Below are positions 49,543-58,111 of a stretch of DNA of 64,000 nucleotides, in pieces. The position numbers and the translations under genes were made by a program. Below the pieces are notes generated by a model, which saw only the letters and a program-made list of their open reading frames with translations, did no database searches and had not been told where the DNA came from. Position 1 is the stretch's first letter. Each line of letters opens with the position of its first letter. The stretch is from Roseibium aggregatum (GTDB lineage Bacteria > Pseudomonadota > Alphaproteobacteria > Rhizobiales > Stappiaceae), in assembly GCF_014692675.1 (NCBI RefSeq), contig NZ_JABFCZ010000028.1, positions 1 through 64,000 of the forward strand, given 5' to 3'.

Positions 49543-51342
49543 ATGGAAGACAAAAGGTACCCGACTGCCATGCCCCGCTCCGCCGCCCTTCCGGTTTCGC
49601 TCGGCGAAGACTTCGCACTCTACCATGCCGCGTCAGGCTCGACCGGCTATGTGTTCTGCGGCGCCTGGGGGTATGACGAATTGTGCAGCCGCAAGTTCCT
49701 GAGACGACTTGCCGAAGACCTCGCAGATGCGGGCTTTCCCGTCCTGCGCGCCGATTACCCGGGAACGGTCAACATGCGCGATCCCGTTCCGGACACGGGT
49801 CTGGAGGGCTGGATCGGCACGGCCGTTGACGCCGCGGACCGGCTGAAAGAGCTTTCCGGCTGCAGCCGTATTCTTTACCTCGGTCTCGGCATCGGTTCCG
49901 CGATTGCTTTCCTGGCCGCACAACGGCGCAAGGACGTGGACGGTGTCGTGCTCGCCGGACCGGTGGCGAGCGGACGCCGTTACATGCGCGAAGTGCAGCT
50001 CCACGCCAATGTGACCAACGAGGGGCTCGGCCTGGCGCTGCAGGGCATCCATGGCGACACCGGCTTTTCCGGTTTTGCCATGTCCGAAAAGCTGCAGGCG
50101 GACCTCAAGACGATCAATCTGGACAAACTGGATCTTTCGACCCGGCCCAGATGCCTGGTTCTCACCCGCGAGGGCAACGAGAACGACAACGCCTTCGCCG
50201 GGAGCCTTGCGGAAAAGGGGCTTAAGGTCCAATGCGAGACCTTCGAAGGCTATTTCGCGCTGATGGCGGCGCCGACCACTTCGGTGGTCCCGCCGAAGGC
50301 GATTGCCGACATCGTTTCCTGGAGCAAGACCAATTTCGCTTCGGCATCGGATGCAGACCGCCCGGGCGTTGCGGCCTCACCGCAGACCGTCATCGTCAAG
50401 GGCGACGGATTTGTCGAACAACCGGTGACCTTCGGACCGAACGGCCAGTTCTTCGGCGTCCTGTGCCGGCCGGAAACAGGCGACAGCACGGGGGCGACCG
50501 CGGTCTTCCTCAATACCGGCTACGGCCACCATATCGGCTGGGGCCGGATCTGGGTCCGGGCTGCACGCGAGCTTGCCCGTAAAGGCATCACCTCGCTGCG
50601 GTTCGACATGGCGAACATCGGCGACAGTCCGCAGACCGACGGACTGCCCGATCAGGTGATCTACACGAAGGAAGCCTTCAACGACGTCTCCGTCGCCCTC
50701 GATTTTCTGGAACGGGAAGCGCCCGGTCCTGTCTTTCTCGTCGGGCGCTGCAGCGGGGCCTATGTGGCCTTCAACGAGGCCGTCCTGGATGCGCGCGTCA
50801 AAGGCGTCATGCTGATCAACCAGCTCAGGCTGATCTGGGATCCGGGTGAGGATGTCGAGGCGGCGCTCAGATCCGGCGCAAGGCCGCTCGACGAATACCG
50901 GCGCCGGGCGATGAGGCTGGAAACGGTCAAACGGGTCCTGACCGGCAAGGTCGATCTCATCAGGGCCGGCGGGCATATCTTCAGTCACGTAAGCGACCGC
51001 CTCTCGCGCAAACTGGCGCCCTATCTCGGGCCGCTGACCAAACTCGGCCGCTTCCGCCGGGCGTGTTTTTCCAATTTCGATGCCATGGCCCGGCGCGGCA
51101 TCCCGGTGCATGTGGTCAATTGCGAAAATGACGGCAGCCTGGACGAACTCGCCCGCTATTTCGGCGCCGATTTCTCAGGGTTGAAGGCCTACCCGAATGT
51201 CGTTCAGACGATCGTTCCGAATGCGGACCACAACCTGACACCGGAAGATGCGCAGCAGCATCTGCTGTCGCTTCTGGATCAGGCTCTGCTCAATGCGCGC
51301 TGGAATGACGGGCAAGCGGTCAGGTCTCAGGCGGCCGAATAA
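49543..51342 (+). CDS. Tandem alpha/beta hydrolase with non-standard nucleophiles
   Basis: This ~599-residue protein has two alpha/beta-hydrolase domains: about 20-265 and 285-595. In the first the nucleophile elbow reads GLGIG (114-118), so glycine sits where serine should be. In the second it reads GRCSG with Cys403 as the presumed nucleophile, and the end of the domain has NCENDGSLDEL and NADHNLT for acid and His. Cys is used in exosortase- and dienelactone-type hydrolases. The start at 49543 is uncertain; 49570 is the alternative. It follows the flippase gene by 23 bases and overlaps the convergent GH2 gene by 16. It may deacylate or transfer acyl groups on the polymer. Confidence 0.75.
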   Translation: MEDKRYPTAMPRSAALPVSLGEDFALYHAASGSTGYVFCGAWGYDELCSRKFLRRLAEDLADAGFPVLRADYPGTVNMRDPVPDTGLEGWIGTAVDAADRLKELSGCSRILYLGLGIGSAIAFLAAQRRKDVDGVVLAGPVASGRRYMREVQLHANVTNEGLGLALQGIHGDTGFSGFAMSEKLQADLKTINLDKLDLSTRPRCLVLTREGNENDNAFAGSLAEKGLKVQCETFEGYFALMAAPTTSVVPPKAIADIVSWSKTNFASASDADRPGVAASPQTVIVKGDGFVEQPVTFGPNGQFFGVLCRPETGDSTGATAVFLNTGYGHHIGWGRIWVRAARELARKGITSLRFDMANIGDSPQTDGLPDQVIYTKEAFNDVSVALDFLEREAPGPVFLVGRCSGAYVAFNEAVLDARVKGVMLINQLRLIWDPGEDVEAALRSGARPLDEYRRRAMRLETVKRVLTGKVDLIRAGGHIFSHVSDRLSRKLAPYLGPLTKLGRFRRACFSNFDAMARRGIPVHVVNCENDGSLDELARYFGADFSGLKAYPNVVQTIVPNADHNLTPEDAQQHLLSLLDQALLNARWNDGQAVRSQAAE

Positions 51343-53774
51343 GTCTTCGGCGCCAGCCCGTTCAGGGCTGCAAGCTGAACAACGGGCAACAGGTCCGGAT
51401 CGGTTCCGGCCTTGCGCACCAGCATCAGCTTCTTCCCGGCCCCCGGCGCCAGATGGAACCAGTCGTCGGCAACCTGGAACCCCGGAATGTCGAGATGCAC
51501 GGACTGGGCGAAGCGTCTGGCTTCGAGACGAAGCGTCCAGGTCCCCTCGCCGGCCTGCTCCAGCTCCCCCTCGATTTCCAGCGGCAGGCGCGCCTGCGGA
51601 TAGCCTTGCGGGAAATGAAAGGCTTCGGACAAAACCTCATCCGTTGCCGGATCGATCAGCCGCGCCACGGTGACATCGTGCGCCGGGGGGCCGAAGCGGT
51701 AGGCATAGGTCACGTCGAAGAACGCGCCGAACAGATCGGTGGCCGCGATCTCCTGCGCTTCGCGCGGGGCCAGGTCCAGCTCGCGGCGCCCGGAAACGAC
51801 GGGCACGCTGCCATCGCGCAGACAGGCGAGCGTCAGCACAAGCGGCTTCGTCTCCGGTGTCTCGTTGAGGACGTGAACGCCAAGACCGTTCGTGCCTTCA
51901 TCGGTCAGGGTAACCTGTATCGGCTGGAAGGTGCGCTTCAGCGCATAATACGCCGGCTTCGGAATTCCGGTCGCATCGACGATCCCCCAGCCAGCGCCCG
52001 GCAGCAGATCCTGAAAGGTCCAGACCAGCGCGCCCCGGCAGGACGATCGCTTGCGCCGCCACTCGGCGAAGGTCGCCGCCATGACCTCGCCGGTCACCGC
52101 CCGCGACAGATCGAGGTAACGGTCGGGATCGCCATAGCGAACAGTCGCCGGATCGAGGCCGTAAAGCTCCTTGAAATAGTGATCGCGCACATCCTCGAAG
52201 TCCCAGCCGACGCCCCGGTCGCGGGGAACCCGCGCCTTCCAACGCGGATCGTGGACGGGTTTCGCCGATAGATGTTCGGCAAGGGTTTCGCCCTGGGGCA
52301 CGTTTGAAAAGGCCAGGCACTCGGCCGCGAAGCGGACATCGGCGCGGCGGGCATCCTCCAGCGGACGCTGATAGGCGCCGACGCCGTAATAATGGGCGAT
52401 ACCTTCGTTCGGGGAAAACGGCAGAGCGCCGTCACAGGGGGAATTGGCCACGTAAGCCACATCCGGGCGCCGGTCGCGGCTGATTGCCGCCAGGATCTCT
52501 TCGCTCAGCGGCCCTTTCCAGCGGCTTTCCGGCAGGCCCATCATCGCGCCCTGCTGGTAGATCTCGCTGCCGCCGCACAGCACGGCAAGCGACGGACAGC
52601 CTTGACAGACGTCCAGCTGGTAGCGGGCTTCCGCCTCAACCGTTTCGACGAAGGCCTCGTCCTTGACCGGGTAGTCGTGATTGGCGAACTGGAAGTCCTG
52701 CCAGACGAGGATGCCGAGCTCGTCGCAAAGCTCGAAGAAGGCGCGCGTCTCATAGGTCATGGTGCCGCCGATGCGCAGCATGTTCATGCCCGCATCGCGC
52801 GCCAGTTCCAGCCACGAGCGATAGTTGTCCCGGTCGCCGGGAAGGCGCAGGATATCGGCATTGGTCCAGACCGCGCCGCGACAGAAAACCGGCACGCCGT
52901 TGACGACAAGTCCGAAACCCTTGCCGTCCGCCCCCCGGTCAACGTCGATCGTCCGGAAACCGGTGCGGCCGAGATCGAGGTCCGTGTCGCCGCACAGGAT
53001 GCGGACATCGTGCAGGGCCGGCTTGCCATGGGTGTGCGGCATCCATGGTTCGACACCGGGAATGGTCAGTGTCGCGGACCAGCGGCCGTCGCCGCCACGC
53101 ACCATGTGGGTGCGCGTGCCGCAGCACCCCAGCACCGGTGCGCCGCTGTTGCCTTCAAGGTCCGCCGAGACGGCAAGGACCCCGTTTCCGGACCGGTCGA
53201 CGGTCGCCCCGATCTCCCTGGCCGTCACGCGCGGGGTCGACGTGCCGGCCAGGGAGATCGGGCGATAGGGACCAACCGCATGCACATCCGGGCACCAGCC
53301 GGGCATGTGCCCTAAAAGCGTGGTGCGGACGAGGCGCAGGCCCTGTGAGGTTGCAAGCTGCGGACGCCAGCGCGCGCGGGGGCCCTTTTCATCGAGAACC
53401 GGCTGCAGCGCCCGGAAGCAGAGCACCAGCCGGTTTTCCGGGCGAAGCTCGACGGGAACCTCGTGACCAAGAAACATGTTCCGGCTTTCCAGGATCTTCT
53501 CGTCGTTGAGGTAGACCTCTGCGATCGTCGCCAGGCCGTCGAAACGCAGGATGCGGCGACCGGGTTCATCAGCGGCGAATTCGGTGACGTACCAGATATC
53601 CTTGTCATGCAAGGGCGTGGGATTTTCGGGATCGTAACGGCCGGCAAGCGCCAAGGCTTCCGCCGCCGTTCCGGGAACCCTGGCTCGAACCCAGTCGGTC
53701 AATGTGGAGAGGCCGGAGGGGTCCTTGATCCCTCCGGCCTCCGCCACGGCAAGAGACCAGCCTTCCGTCAGCAT
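51327..53774 (-). CDS. Glycoside hydrolase family 2 (beta-mannosidase-like)
   Basis: This 815-residue protein without a signal peptide has a GH2 jelly-roll N-domain (WYVTEFAADEPGRRILRFDG, LNDEKILESRNMF), an immunoglobulin-like domain near 190-290, and a TIM-barrel (about 300-610). The acid/base Glu is in LCGGSEIYQQGAM, in the GNNE-like position, and the nucleophile is probably the Glu in ADVRFAAECLAFS. The N-terminal DAGMNMLRIGGTMTYE is typical of beta-mannosidases. It may recycle mannose-containing oligosaccharides of the polymer made here. It converges with the hydrolase gene. Confidence 0.85.
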   Translation of the reverse strand: MLTEGWSLAVAEAGGIKDPSGLSTLTDWVRARVPGTAAEALALAGRYDPENPTPLHDKDIWYVTEFAADEPGRRILRFDGLATIAEVYLNDEKILESRNMFLGHEVPVELRPENRLVLCFRALQPVLDEKGPRARWRPQLATSQGLRLVRTTLLGHMPGWCPDVHAVGPYRPISLAGTSTPRVTAREIGATVDRSGNGVLAVSADLEGNSGAPVLGCCGTRTHMVRGGDGRWSATLTIPGVEPWMPHTHGKPALHDVRILCGDTDLDLGRTGFRTIDVDRGADGKGFGLVVNGVPVFCRGAVWTNADILRLPGDRDNYRSWLELARDAGMNMLRIGGTMTYETRAFFELCDELGILVWQDFQFANHDYPVKDEAFVETVEAEARYQLDVCQGCPSLAVLCGGSEIYQQGAMMGLPESRWKGPLSEEILAAISRDRRPDVAYVANSPCDGALPFSPNEGIAHYYGVGAYQRPLEDARRADVRFAAECLAFSNVPQGETLAEHLSAKPVHDPRWKARVPRDRGVGWDFEDVRDHYFKELYGLDPATVRYGDPDRYLDLSRAVTGEVMAATFAEWRRKRSSCRGALVWTFQDLLPGAGWGIVDATGIPKPAYYALKRTFQPIQVTLTDEGTNGLGVHVLNETPETKPLVLTLACLRDGSVPVVSGRRELDLAPREAQEIAATDLFGAFFDVTYAYRFGPPAHDVTVARLIDPATDEVLSEAFHFPQGYPQARLPLEIEGELEQAGEGTWTLRLEARRFAQSVHLDIPGFQVADDWFHLAPGAGKKLMLVRKAGTDPDLLPVVQLAALNGLAPKTYSAA

Positions 53775-53839
53775 TTTTTATAGCGCCCCCTGACAGAAAC
53801 CGTCTTGCCCCTATTCATATCGCTCGGCCGAACCGCGTC

Positions 53840-54856
53840 TCACGCTGCTTTCGACGCGGCCTTGCCGAGCCGGGTATCGAGAGTGTCCATGATGGTGTCC
53901 CAGGCGTCCGCTGCCGGCTGCAGGGCCGGAGCGAGCTTGTCGAATTTCTTGCGCATCACGGCGCGGGCCAGCTGGAACTGGACCGTCTTGGCGGTCGCCG
54001 AGATCACCCTTGCGGCGTCGGCCGATCCGCTCAGGTCGGCAACGCCTTCTGCCGTCATCCAGTCCAGATGCGCGGAGAACAGCTCGTAATTCGCACCGAG
54101 CTGGCGCAGCGTGTTGAACGCGTAAAGATGGAAGAAACCGAACGGCCGGTCGGCGACTTTTTCGACCTGCTCAGGGAACACCCTGGCGAAGGCCGCAATC
54201 GGATTGGCCTTCGGCCTGCGCGACAGATGGCGGGCAAGCAGACCGGCGGCCGTCTCCCCGATCCGTTCCCGCGCCGGAACACCGTCTTCGGGAAACTTGA
54301 CGAACTCCGTGTACGGCAGGAACGGCAATGCGCCTTCCGGAGCATCCCTATGAAAGATGCCGTCGAAATCCTCGCCCTCCAGCCGGTGCAGTCCGAGATT
54401 ATGGAAGTAATCCATCGTCCGGCCTTCGACATCGAGCCGGTTGATCGCGACCGTGGTCTTGCCGTGTTCGCTCCGGTAGGAGGTTCCTTGCGTATCGGGG
54501 AGAAAATAGCTGTCCATCTCGACCAGCGTCAGCCGGCCGCGGCGGATCTGCTCTTCCACGTGGCGCTCGACACGGTCGTAGATCGCAAGCTCGGTGACGC
54601 GGATGCCGTAAAGCGCCTCCAGATCCTCCAGCGGCACCTTGAAGAAGGTGAACTGGTCGCCCTCGAAATCCTGGGTGACCGCAAAGCCGAGACAGGCTTC
54701 CGGCGGTACGCCGTAAGCGGCCAGCACCTCGATCCAGATATCGAGATAGCAGTTGGTCTCCGGCCAGTCGCGCGTCATCGCGTGCAGGGGATGACGTGCG
54801 TAAGCTGCCGGATCGAGACCCGGAAACACCGCTTCCATGTCGACGTCCTTCGGCAT
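53840..54856 (-). CDS. DUF1839 family protein (carrier-protein ligase operon)
   Basis: This 338-residue cytoplasmic protein belongs to DUF1839, which is found almost always with an amino acid:[carrier protein] ligase. Conserved: WPETNCYLDIWIEVLAAYG, FTFFKVPLEDLEALYGI, VEMDSYFLPDTQGTSYRSEH and NYELFSAHLDWM. The pattern D-x-Y-x-L-P-D/A-x-x-x-T-x-Y is like a papain-fold or peptide-forming enzyme, which would fit moving the aminoacyl group, but no catalytic triad can be proved. It overlaps the ligase stop (TGATG). Confidence 0.85.
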   Translation of the reverse strand: MPKDVDMEAVFPGLDPAAYARHPLHAMTRDWPETNCYLDIWIEVLAAYGVPPEACLGFAVTQDFEGDQFTFFKVPLEDLEALYGIRVTELAIYDRVERHVEEQIRRGRLTLVEMDSYFLPDTQGTSYRSEHGKTTVAINRLDVEGRTMDYFHNLGLHRLEGEDFDGIFHRDAPEGALPFLPYTEFVKFPEDGVPARERIGETAAGLLARHLSRRPKANPIAAFARVFPEQVEKVADRPFGFFHLYAFNTLRQLGANYELFSAHLDWMTAEGVADLSGSADAARVISATAKTVQFQLARAVMRKKFDKLAPALQPAADAWDTIMDTLDTRLGKAASKAA

Positions 54857-55767
54857 CAGGCGCCCCAGAGCGCCTTGCGCACCGGCGCCGGCCAGTCGTT
54901 GGTGTCGAGCCCGTGATGGGCGAACAGCGCCAGCGCGATCCGCTCCAGGCCGAAGCCCACGCAGGCCGTATGCGCCGTCCCGCCGTCGGCGGTCTTCAGA
55001 CCCCAGGTCGAACCGAAGTGGTCCTGGTGGTAGTTGAACGACAGGCAGGCCGTCGGGTTGGCGGTCGAGGTCACCGGGATCAGAAGTTCGAATTTCAGGT
55101 TCTGGTCACGCTGATTGTTCGCCAGCATCTTGCCGGCGCGGCCGAAGAACGGATCGTTGGCGACATCCACATGAACGGGAAGCCCGACCGTTTCGATCAG
55201 TTTCTGGCCGCGCTCCATCCAGAGCTGGCGAAAATCCTGAACCTCGGCCGGGGTGCCCATGCGGACATATTCGCGCATGCGGAACAGCTGCATCCGCGCC
55301 GGATCCTTCGACGGCTCGTGGCGGAAGCAGTAGGATTGCAGGTCGAACAGGCCGCCGCCGGCGGGCAGCGGGCCGCGCTTGGCAATCGTCGGGTAAAGCG
55401 GATAGCAGGCAGCCGGCGTCAGAACGATATCCGTCGCCTGCTGGTCCTTGGTCCAGTCCTCGCCTTCGGCCATGCACTGCAGGAGGTTCATGTGGTCGAG
55501 TTCGCAGCCGCAGAAGCTGTGCACGGTGCCGGCCAGCTGCGGAAAGCTCTTCATGTAACCGGAGCCCTCGAAATGGGCCCGGTTCATGCCCGGCGGAAAG
55601 CGGATCGCCTCGGCGCCGTCGTCGCCGCCGAAGGTCTCAATCAACCGTTCGAAGGCGGCAATCACGTCCTCGAACTTGCCGGACCGGCCGTAAAGACCGT
55701 CGACGCCGGTTTCGATCAGAAGGCCGCTCGCAAACAGCCGGTCGAGAAGCGAAGTCTGCATATCCAT
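54856..55767 (-). CDS. Amino acid--[acyl-carrier-protein] ligase (SerRS-like)
   Basis: This 303-residue class II aminoacyl-tRNA-synthetase homologue has no tRNA-binding domain. Motif 2 is YCFRHEPSKDPARMQLFRMR and motif 3 is VGFGLERIALALF. Zinc ligands probably include Cys in LTPAACYPLYP, Glu in FRHEP and Cys in AHTACVGFG. The enzyme family charges a small amino acid (glycine or alanine) onto the phosphopantetheine of a carrier protein; the carrier gene is three genes upstream. ATG 55767 is used; the longer frame runs into the dehydrogenase gene. Confidence 0.88.
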   Translation of the reverse strand: MDMQTSLLDRLFASGLLIETGVDGLYGRSGKFEDVIAAFERLIETFGGDDGAEAIRFPPGMNRAHFEGSGYMKSFPQLAGTVHSFCGCELDHMNLLQCMAEGEDWTKDQQATDIVLTPAACYPLYPTIAKRGPLPAGGGLFDLQSYCFRHEPSKDPARMQLFRMREYVRMGTPAEVQDFRQLWMERGQKLIETVGLPVHVDVANDPFFGRAGKMLANNQRDQNLKFELLIPVTSTANPTACLSFNYHQDHFGSTWGLKTADGGTAHTACVGFGLERIALALFAHHGLDTNDWPAPVRKALWGA

Positions 55768-55772
55768 TTTGC

Positions 55773-56954
55773 TTATCCCAACAGGCTGGTGTCTTGCTTG
55801 CCGACAAGGAGCATCGTCGACGTGTTGCCGAGGATACGGTCGTTGGAAATCATCAACTGCGCGGAATGGGCGTCGCGCAGGTGCCGACCGAGGCTGAAGG
55901 GCGTCCCGTTCTTGTAACCGAGAATGCCGCAGATCAGCATGCAGTGATTGATGATGGTCAGGATCGTCTGGGAGGACGAGATCTTGACGTTGTTCATAGC
56001 CACGCCGAAGCCCATGGACGACAGCTTGTTGTCGTCGGCACGGGCGGCGTCGAATTCGGCAATTGCGGCGGTGACGGTCGATTTCACCATCTGCAGCAAT
56101 CCGGAGACTTCGGCCAGCCGCAGCGCTCCGGGAGGCGTTGCACCCGGCGTGCGCCGGGCGGCCGCCTTGACGAAGGCCTGGGAGCGTTTGACCGCATCGG
56201 CGGCAATGCCGAACCAGACGGCGCTCCACAGGATATGCGCATTGGCGAGCATGGACTGGGCCGCGATTTCGGCGAACGGCTTGGGCAGGATCTGTTCCGC
56301 CGGGGCTTCCGCCTTGAACAGGAAGCCGTCGGAACAGGTGCCGCGCATGCCCAGCGTGTCCCAGTCATGGGTCTTTTCAAGCGAATACTGGCCTTTCAGG
56401 AAAACCGTCATCACCTGATCGGACGGGGCCGCATCCTTGTGGCTGCGCGACGTCACCAGAATGGCGTCGGCCTCTTCGCCGTAAGAAATGACCGTCGCAT
56501 CCTTTTCCAGCCGGCAGCGGTCTCCATCGACCTCGATGGCGCAGATGGAGTTTCTCAGGTTGCCGCCGATCCCGGCTTCGGTCGTTGCGGAACCGAGCAA
56601 CAGCTGTTCCCTGGCAATACGGGTCATGAAGTCCCGGTGCCAGCTTGCCTCATCCCCATGGGAGACCAGGCTGGAGGCCTTGATCTGGTGCATGGAAAAC
56701 GTCATGGCTGCCGCTGAACAGGCCTGGCCGAGAATACTGCAGACCTCGGCGATTTCGGCGGTCGTCGCGCCTTCGCCGCCAAGCGCCACCGGGATCTGGA
56801 TCCCCAGGAGCTTTTCGGCCTTCATGGCGGCCACGGCTTCTTTCGGAAAACGTGCCTTTTCGTCGACATCGTCGGCATGTTCGGCGGCCACGGCTGCTGC
56901 GCGCTTTGCCCGTTCGACAAGGCTGATCGCCTTGATATCGGCAACCTTGTTCAT
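55773..56954 (-). CDS. Acyl-CoA dehydrogenase family flavoprotein
   Basis: This 393-residue FAD enzyme has the three-domain acyl-CoA dehydrogenase fold: N-terminal helices (LLGIQIPVALGGEGATTAE), a beta domain with GSATTEAGIGGNLRNS and EKTHDWDTLGMRGTCSDGF, and a C-terminal helical domain ending ISNDRILGNTSTMLLVGKQ. It is co-transcribed with the carrier protein and ligase, and may oxidise the carrier-bound amino acid or an acyl group. ATG 56954 follows AGGTGG; the gene follows the carrier gene by one base. Confidence 0.88.
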   Translation of the reverse strand: MNKVADIKAISLVERAKRAAAVAAEHADDVDEKARFPKEAVAAMKAEKLLGIQIPVALGGEGATTAEIAEVCSILGQACSAAAMTFSMHQIKASSLVSHGDEASWHRDFMTRIAREQLLLGSATTEAGIGGNLRNSICAIEVDGDRCRLEKDATVISYGEEADAILVTSRSHKDAAPSDQVMTVFLKGQYSLEKTHDWDTLGMRGTCSDGFLFKAEAPAEQILPKPFAEIAAQSMLANAHILWSAVWFGIAADAVKRSQAFVKAAARRTPGATPPGALRLAEVSGLLQMVKSTVTAAIAEFDAARADDNKLSSMGFGVAMNNVKISSSQTILTIINHCMLICGILGYKNGTPFSLGRHLRDAHSAQLMISNDRILGNTSTMLLVGKQDTSLLG

Positions 56955-56955
56955 G

Positions 56956-57207
56956 TCAGGCCACCTGCTTGTCTTCTGTGATCTGGGACAGCGCCTCGGC
57001 AATCGCGGCGATGGACGAAAACGATTTGCGGTTCAGGAGGTTTTCCGGGAATTCGACATCGAACTCGTCCTCAAGCGCCAGCATGAGCTGCACGGAGGCA
57101 AAGGAGGACAGGCCGGCCTCGTAGAGGTCGTCGGCATCTTTCAACTGGTCAACGGAAACGGGAAGGCCGCCGTGCTTGGACAACAGCTCGCGAATAATGG
57201 TCGTCAT
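56956..57207 (-). CDS. Acyl carrier protein of the amino acid:carrier ligase operon
   Basis: This 83-residue acidic carrier has the phosphopantetheine serine in DLYEAGLSSFASVQLMLAL, with Ser at about 35. The following helix EDEFDVEFPENLLNRKSF is typical of ACP helix III. It lies first in the operon (ACP, dehydrogenase, ligase, DUF1839) and is distinct from the fatty-acid AcpP. The product of the pathway is not known. Confidence 0.9.
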   Translation of the reverse strand: MTTIIRELLSKHGGLPVSVDQLKDADDLYEAGLSSFASVQLMLALEDEFDVEFPENLLNRKSFSSIAAIAEALSQITEDKQVA

Positions 57208-57501
57208 AATGGTTTCCTGTCGATAATGCCGGTTTGTTTTTATCCGGCTGTTTGCGCACCTCGTAATATCTAACTAGAGAATAATAGATAAACTTACCTT
57301 AAAACGCTTGGTTAATTTATTGATAAAGTTAAAAAGCGATTTGTTAACCTAAAATATTTATTAAATAGATTTAACATAGACAATAATAGGCAAAAATATA
57401 GAGGCGCTTAGACAAGCACCCCTACGTAATCATGGTATTTTTGCTTATGATATTCTAACGAGCATCCTGCACGGAACGCTATCCAGGCGGGCAGTTGCTC
57501 C
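57208..57501. other. AT-rich promoter region of the carrier protein operon
   Basis: This 290-base region is AT-rich and holds no recognised gene. Long A/T runs from 57280 to 57390 (TTAATTTATTGATAAAG and AAATATTTATTAAATAG) make it the likely promoter of the ACP operon, which starts at 57207. TTGTTAACC occurs near 57340. Confidence 0.4.
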
Positions 57502-58032
57502 TCAAAGCATCCGCTGCAGGACGCCGTCACGCCGGATGAAGCCGTGATAAAGAGCGGCGGCGACATGAAGCAGGACGGCTGCCGTGAACAGGATTCCCAG
57601 CACCAGGTGAATGCTGAAGAGCTGATCGGCGAGCGCGCGGTCCTTGGCGACGATCGCCGGCATGGTGAACAGTCCGAAGACGGGGATCTTCGCGCCATAG
57701 GCCGACGTCGCGACCCAGCCGACGAACGGATTGATGATCAGGAACCCGTAGATGAAGACATGGGTCGCCTTGGCCGCCAAACGCTGCCAGAGCGGGATTT
57801 CAGCCGGAAGCGGCGCCGGAGGGTGGGTCACCCGATAAGCGAGCCGGATCAGTGCGAGGGCCATCAGCAGAACGCCCACCGAACGGTGAAAATCGAACAG
57901 CCAGTTCTGCAACGGGCCGCCGCCGATCCGGATCATGACGATGCCCGCGGGCACCATGGCGAAGACCAGAAGCGCCATGAGCCAGTGAATGCCTCGCGCG
58001 AACAGGCTGTAGCGCGCAACGTCTTCCGTCAT
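57502..58032 (-). CDS. Cytochrome b561
   Basis: This 176-residue membrane cytochrome has four hydrophobic segments. Heme ligand histidines are in LFARGIHWLMALLVF, LFDFHRSVG, KATHVFIYG and LFSIHLVLG, with LLHVAAALYHGF closing the last helix. It passes electrons between the quinone pool and periplasmic or secondary acceptors. The gene follows the methyltransferase at 58112 by 79 bases on the same strand and may be transcribed from the same unit. Confidence 0.92.
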   Translation of the reverse strand: MTEDVARYSLFARGIHWLMALLVFAMVPAGIVMIRIGGGPLQNWLFDFHRSVGVLLMALALIRLAYRVTHPPAPLPAEIPLWQRLAAKATHVFIYGFLIINPFVGWVATSAYGAKIPVFGLFTMPAIVAKDRALADQLFSIHLVLGILFTAAVLLHVAAALYHGFIRRDGVLQRML

Positions 58033-58111
58033 TGTCTCTCCCCCGGGCTAATATTCCGATCCTAAACCATCTCGGGCCTGTGCCAAAGCGGCCGAACCTT
58101 CGGGCACGGAC

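Noticed and set aside
52392..53315. 307-residue plus-strand frame opposite the GH2 gene
   Set aside because: Antisense shadow with Arg/Gly/Val-rich composition and no motif.
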